Below, piece by piece: positions 21,168 through 21,334 of a stretch of DNA of 21,334 nucleotides. The notes beneath the pieces were generated by a model. It saw nothing but the letters and a program-made list of their open reading frames with translations. It did not search any database and had not been told where the DNA came from. The first letter of the stretch is position 1. The number at the start of each line of letters is the position of its first letter. The position numbers and the translations under genes are program-made. The stretch lies in the IMG/VR virus record IMGVR_UViG_3300042485_001869, positions 1 through 21,334 of that record; one strand, written 5' to 3'. This DNA comes from a virus.

Positions 21168-21334
21168 CTAATTGGCATTTACTTTAGCCAGACACTTTGG
21201 ACAACCTGCTTCCTTCACTCCCTCAATGGATGCCCAGTTGCTGGACAACATTGGTGTACCACAAAGAGTTACTGAGTCACCCGACTGAGCGATGTGTACT
21301 GTATTTGTCCACACAGCTCCTTTATTACCAAACA
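21168..21334 (-). CDS. Small CxxC (zinc-ribbon-like) protein, 5' truncated
   Basis: The C-terminal 54 residues of a gene entering from the window edge, stop TAG at 21168-21170. The visible part reads FGNKGAVWTNTVHIAQSGDS, then VTLCGTPMLSSNW, then GVKEAGCPKCLAKVN. The LCGxPML and CPKC elements form the two halves of a likely zinc site (one Cys, a gap, then CxxC). His13 may be the fourth ligand. I recall this frame in small phage and actinobacterial or Bacteroidota proteins of unknown role. The start lies outside the window. Confidence 0.75.
   Translation of the reverse strand, partial: FGNKGAVWTNTVHIAQSGDSVTLCGTPMLSSNWASIEGVKEAGCPKCLAKVNAN

Overview
The window is a stretch of an AT-rich tailed-phage genome. 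It is probably a T4-like (contractile-tail) phage of a Bacteroidota host, seen near the junction between its baseplate/tail structural genes and a block of small accessory genes. The T4-like assignment rests on a gp6-like baseplate wedge protein, a gp25-like wedge protein, a gp5-like hub/spike with a beta-helical tail and a gp55-like late sigma factor. The host is inferred from AT-rich leaders without Shine-Dalgarno sequences, promoter-like boxes of the TAnnTTT type, and a small protein ending in YYNQTYNK, which I recall as a frequent ending in Bacteroidota phages. All genes are on the minus strand, so transcription runs from high to low coordinates. No tRNA, CRISPR array or insertion sequence was seen.

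Layout in transcription order. (1) 21334-16377 holds small genes: a truncated CxxC protein, an AT-hook protein built of 29-residue repeats, several hypotheticals, a Lys/Asn-rich coiled-coil protein, a one-loop EF-hand protein, a T5orf172/GIY-YIG-like protein and three short proteins near the sigma gene. Several have their own promoter-like box (TATATTTATA or TATATTCACGG), and two hairpin terminators are clear. (2) 16323-15541 encodes the gp55-like sigma factor. (3) 15511-1 is the virion module: a conserved small protein, the gp5-like hub, a large hydrophobic-core protein, gp25-like and gp6-like wedge proteins, a GH19 endolysin, a fibre-like protein, a very large 1831-residue structural protein with internal module duplications, and three further structural proteins. 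Genes here are tightly packed, with TAATG stop/start overlaps.

The most striking feature is 19332-19923: 592 bases without one G on the + strand (72 C against 0 G by hand count), so the coding strand of the gene inside it contains no C at all. The 123-residue product therefore lacks Ala, Pro, Thr, His and Gln. The stretch also covers the gene's flanks and ends at a GC-rich hairpin on one side and near a GC-rich, highly folded islet (19965-20100) on the other. A second structured GC-rich islet (18192-18357) looks like a small RNA gene on the + strand, with a promoter-like box, a long-range stem and an intrinsic terminator, opposite to every gene in the window. These three elements are the best candidates for undescribed biology here.
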